Below the pieces are notes generated by a model, which was not told the origin of the DNA, made no database searches, and saw only the letters and a list, made by a program, of their open reading frames with translations. A DNA stretch of 54,785 bases from Sphingobacterium shayense (GTDB taxonomy: Bacteria > Bacteroidota > Bacteroidia > Sphingobacteriales > Sphingobacteriaceae). The translations under genes and the position numbers were made by a program. The stretch is from contig NZ_JABMCQ010000008.1 in assembly GCF_013179575.1 (NCBI RefSeq), positions 1-54,785 of the forward strand. The letters run 5' to 3'. This document shows positions 52,633 through 54,785 of this stretch, in pieces. The first letter of the stretch is position 1. Each line of letters starts with the position of its first letter.

Positions 52633-53469
52633 TTATTTCGTGATCACGAGCATTTGGCCGAGAGAAAGGTTCTCAGAGGACAAGGAATTAAGAGTTTTGA
52701 TTTGCTCGACAGAAACTCCATACTCTTTTGCTATGCCAAATAAAGTATCTGAACTTTTTACTTCATGGATAATCATCGCTACGGCACTCTTAATTTCTTC
52801 CGGCTCCTCTTGCGGTTCATCAACTTCTTTTATATGGATAATCTCTTCCACCTTTTCTTCGCGAACCTCCTTGGCCACATAAGACGATTCTAGACGGTCA
52901 TATTTGTAGAGCTCATAGCGTTCAATCAAGTCGATCAGAAGTTGAGGATAGCGAGGATTGGTAGCATACCCCGCATCTTTAAGCCCTCGAGCCCAACCTT
53001 TATAGTCATCTTTATCCAATCTAAAGAGCTTTTCATAACGCTTACGTAATAGAAATTGACTATGATCTTCAAATGACTGTTCTGGGCTTGTATATACACG
53101 AAAACAATCGTTAGCACGATCATCAGGACGGTTAACCGACTTTCCGTTCCATGTTCCGCCGCATTTTATGCCGAAGTGATTGTTCGCTTTTTTGGCAAGA
53201 TAACTGTTTCCACTACCGGATTCGAGTAGTGCTTGCGCTAGTTTAATGCTGGCAGGGATGCCATATCGATTCATTTCAGCAACAGCAATATCCTTATAAC
53301 GATCGATATAGCTCAGTCCTGAAATCGAGGTGGCTCCTCTAGAAGCTGTCGTTGATCGGGAGGAACTTGTCTCTTTTCCAGACCGCAACACAGTTGATTT
53401 TCGTGATGCGCATGACGTTACTCCCAATAACAACACCCCGAGCAATAGAAATACAGTATTTCGTCTCAT
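52633..53469 (-). CDS. Glucosaminidase lipoprotein with C-terminal LysM
   Basis: A 278-residue lipoprotein (signal LGVTSC, Cys20). The Flg_J-type N-acetylglucosaminidase domain (about 50-190) shows IPASIKLAQALLESGSGNS with the catalytic Glu, NNHFGIKCGG and ARGLKDAGYATNPRYPQ. A charged Glu-rich linker (about 195-228) leads to one LysM domain (about 234-278). It cuts the glycan strand of peptidoglycan. Adjacent paralogue at 53470; no gap between the two genes. Confidence 0.94.
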   Translation of the reverse strand: MRRNTVFLLLGVLLLGVTSCASRKSTVLRSGKETSSSRSTTASRGATSISGLSYIDRYKDIAVAEMNRYGIPASIKLAQALLESGSGNSYLAKKANNHFGIKCGGTWNGKSVNRPDDRANDCFRVYTSPEQSFEDHSQFLLRKRYEKLFRLDKDDYKGWARGLKDAGYATNPRYPQLLIDLIERYELYKYDRLESSYVAKEVREEKVEEIIHIKEVDEPQEEPEEIKSAVAMIIHEVKSSDTLFGIAKEYGVSVEQIKTLNSLSSENLSLGQMLVITK

Positions 53470-54216
53470 TTAAAGCATTAAACGTTGTCCGATCGATAGG
53501 TTGGCAGACCGAAGGTTGTTCTGGTTTTTAAGCTTCTGCACTGTGGTCCCATAGCGTTTAGCGAGCGCAGAAAGAGTATCGCCCTTTCGTACCACGTGCG
53601 AGTTGGTTTGGTTTAAGTTCAGTCTGGAATCTTTAGATTCCATAGAACGCAGAAGTATGTCTTCAGTTGGCGCAGGGCCGTTGGATGCCACCACCTGCTC
53701 CGCCAACTCTTGTTTGCTCGCGACATTATCATATTTGTCTAGGTCGTAACGATCGATAATCTGAATTACCTTTCTTGACCAGGTCCCTGACTCCGAATAG
53801 CCGGAGCGGGCAATTCCAGCGATCCAACCTTTATAATCGCCTTTCTTTTTCGTATCAAAAAGCTTAGCTGTTGCTTTACGTCGCTGCAATAAACCGACAA
53901 AATCCTCGTAAGAATCATCCGATGAACCGTAACCTTTATAAGCCGAACGGATCTTCTTACTATTGTTTTTTCCTTTGATACCGAAATGATTGTTCAAATG
54001 CTTGGCGAGTCTGCTGTTTCCATACGCACTTTCATGAAAGGCGACTCCTAAAATAACAGAAGCGGGTACTCCTGTTTCTATCATCAGTTGCTGTGCCATA
54101 TCCTTATGCTCAGCAATATAACTACTTGGTGAAAATTTTTGTGCGTACGTTGACGTAACGTTCAATAAAAAAATCAACAGTGTGGCAAAAAACCACCCTT
54201 GTGCTTTCTTATGCAT
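53470..54216 (-). CDS. Secreted glucosaminidase with C-terminal LysM
   Basis: A 248-residue protein with a signal peptide ending TSTYAQ. The glucosaminidase domain (about 30-170) has VPASVILGVAFHESAYGNSRLAKHLNNHFGIKG (catalytic Glu in FHES) and IAGIARSGYSESG; one LysM domain (about 205-248) is at the C terminus. It is a paralogue of the next gene, whose ATG begins directly after its stop codon. Unlike that copy it is not a lipoprotein, so the two may work at different places. Confidence 0.93.
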   Translation of the reverse strand: MHKKAQGWFFATLLIFLLNVTSTYAQKFSPSSYIAEHKDMAQQLMIETGVPASVILGVAFHESAYGNSRLAKHLNNHFGIKGKNNSKKIRSAYKGYGSSDDSYEDFVGLLQRRKATAKLFDTKKKGDYKGWIAGIARSGYSESGTWSRKVIQIIDRYDLDKYDNVASKQELAEQVVASNGPAPTEDILLRSMESKDSRLNLNQTNSHVVRKGDTLSALAKRYGTTVQKLKNQNNLRSANLSIGQRLML

Positions 54217-54238
54217 ATTCTTCCTTTTAGTTCAACAA

Positions 54239-54785
54239 TTACTTTTTGCGTATCACAAAAAGCCCGTCTCTAATCGGCAAGATCAGTTTTTCTATCCGAC
54301 CATCGTTTGCCAGTGTTTGATTAAGTTCCAGTATCGCTTTTGTTTGGTTATCCGGGTTATCTAATAAAACCTTTCCCTTCCATAGCACATTGTCGATAAG
54401 TATTAACCCTCCTGTAACCGTTCTTTCTATCAGTTGCTGAAAGTAATACAAGTTTCTTTTTTTATCGGCATCGATAAATACAAGATCAAATTCACCTGGA
54501 ATCCGTCCGATGATGTCCGCTGCATCACCAATATGATAGTTTATTGCATTACCATATGGCGAGGCATCAAAATAGCTCTGTACGCGTTCCTGCTGTTCCT
54601 CGTTAATATCTATCGTGTGAACTTCTCCTCCTTCGGCAAGACCTTCGGCCAAGCATAAGGTGGCATAACCTGTGAAGGTACCAATCTCCAAAACGCGTTT
54701 CGGTCGAACCAAATGAGACAACAAAGAGAGCACTCTTCCTTGAAAATGCCCCGATAACATGTGAGGCATTGTCTCCCGCAAATAG
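54239..54785 (-). CDS. O-methyltransferase, CCoAOMT-type (partial, 5' end off the right edge)
   Basis: SAM-dependent methyltransferase of the caffeoyl-CoA/catechol O-methyltransferase type. Visible motifs are VLEIGTFTGYATLCLAEGL (SAM-binding), VHTIDINEEQ, FDLVFIDADKKRN (metal-binding Asp) and GGLILIDNVLWKG. The frame is open to the right edge; the family is usually about 210 residues, so roughly 30 N-terminal residues are missing, and the TTG at 54781 is not its true start. The methyl acceptor is unknown. Confidence 0.93.
   Translation of the reverse strand, partial: YLRETMPHMLSGHFQGRVLSLLSHLVRPKRVLEIGTFTGYATLCLAEGLAEGGEVHTIDINEEQQERVQSYFDASPYGNAINYHIGDAADIIGRIPGEFDLVFIDADKKRNLYYFQQLIERTVTGGLILIDNVLWKGKVLLDNPDNQTKAILELNQTLANDGRIEKLILPIRDGLFVIRKK

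Noticed and set aside
1..54785. CRISPR arrays, insertion sequences with terminal repeats, phage or secretion operons
   Set aside because: No regularly spaced repeats, transposase genes or structural phage genes were seen on either strand.

Overview
The window looks like a chromosomal segment of a Sphingobacteriaceae-type Bacteroidota. The signs are SusC/SusD pairs, FecR/ECF-sigma switches, the TAnnTTTG type of -7 promoter box, and Sphingobacteria-style families such as DUF3078 and the PIG-L deacetylase/Na+ symporter pair. Most of the left two thirds is devoted to taking apart pectin-like and other esterified or sulfated plant glycans and burning the released galacturonate.

Positions 1-14132 are a self-regulated glycan locus. 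On the minus strand, in order of transcription, it holds an ECF sigma factor, a FecR anti-sigma factor, SusC with an STN signalling domain, SusD, a large NPCBM-containing glycosidase-like protein, and a three-domain esterase (SGNH, alpha/beta hydrolase, SGNH) that runs off the left edge. A secreted sulfatase diverges from it. Positions 14173-15871 are a tight DoxX / ECF sigma / folE operon. Around 16380-16741 a tRNA-Lys gene has its own terminator, and a truncated tyrosine-integrase gene lies behind it, probably the scar of a lost integrative element. A secreted GH43-like enzyme and an MFS transporter follow.

Positions 19135-39320 form the pectin/galacturonate block. A LacI-family regulator is followed, reading leftward from 33335, by a probable nine-gene operon: GH28 polygalacturonase, GH105 hydrolase, uxaB, uxaA, uxaC, kdgK, eda, exuT and a GapN-like aldehyde dehydrogenase, ending at a clear terminator at 20227-20252. 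Together these would take oligogalacturonide from outside the cell to pyruvate and 3-phosphoglycerate. A second group diverges from 35506/35688: CE12 acetylesterase and a Zn-type dehydrogenase to the left; GH43, CE8 pectin methylesterase and an esterase to the right. Two long perfect palindromes with compensated differences (33648-33677 and 35587-35618), plus a half copy upstream of GH28, look like the control sites of this block.

Positions 39499-45290 hold small regulatory and stress units: an ArsR / two AHSA1 / DUF1801 cluster with a recognisable promoter and duplicated operator, a DHFR-like/HxlR divergent pair, tRNA-Arg with a terminator, and a peroxiredoxin / thioredoxin / DUF6952 operon.

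Positions 45386-54785 hold a secreted PIG-L deacetylase, two small membrane proteins (one of 39 residues that overlaps both neighbours), an SSS-family symporter, a one-mismatch match to the ParB site parS in a convergent intergenic gap, and a cell-wall cluster on the minus strand (AmpD-type amidase, DUF3078 protein, carboxypeptidase-regulatory-like protein, two LysM glucosaminidases). An O-methyltransferase is cut by the right edge.

All assignments rest on reading motifs by eye; no database search was run.
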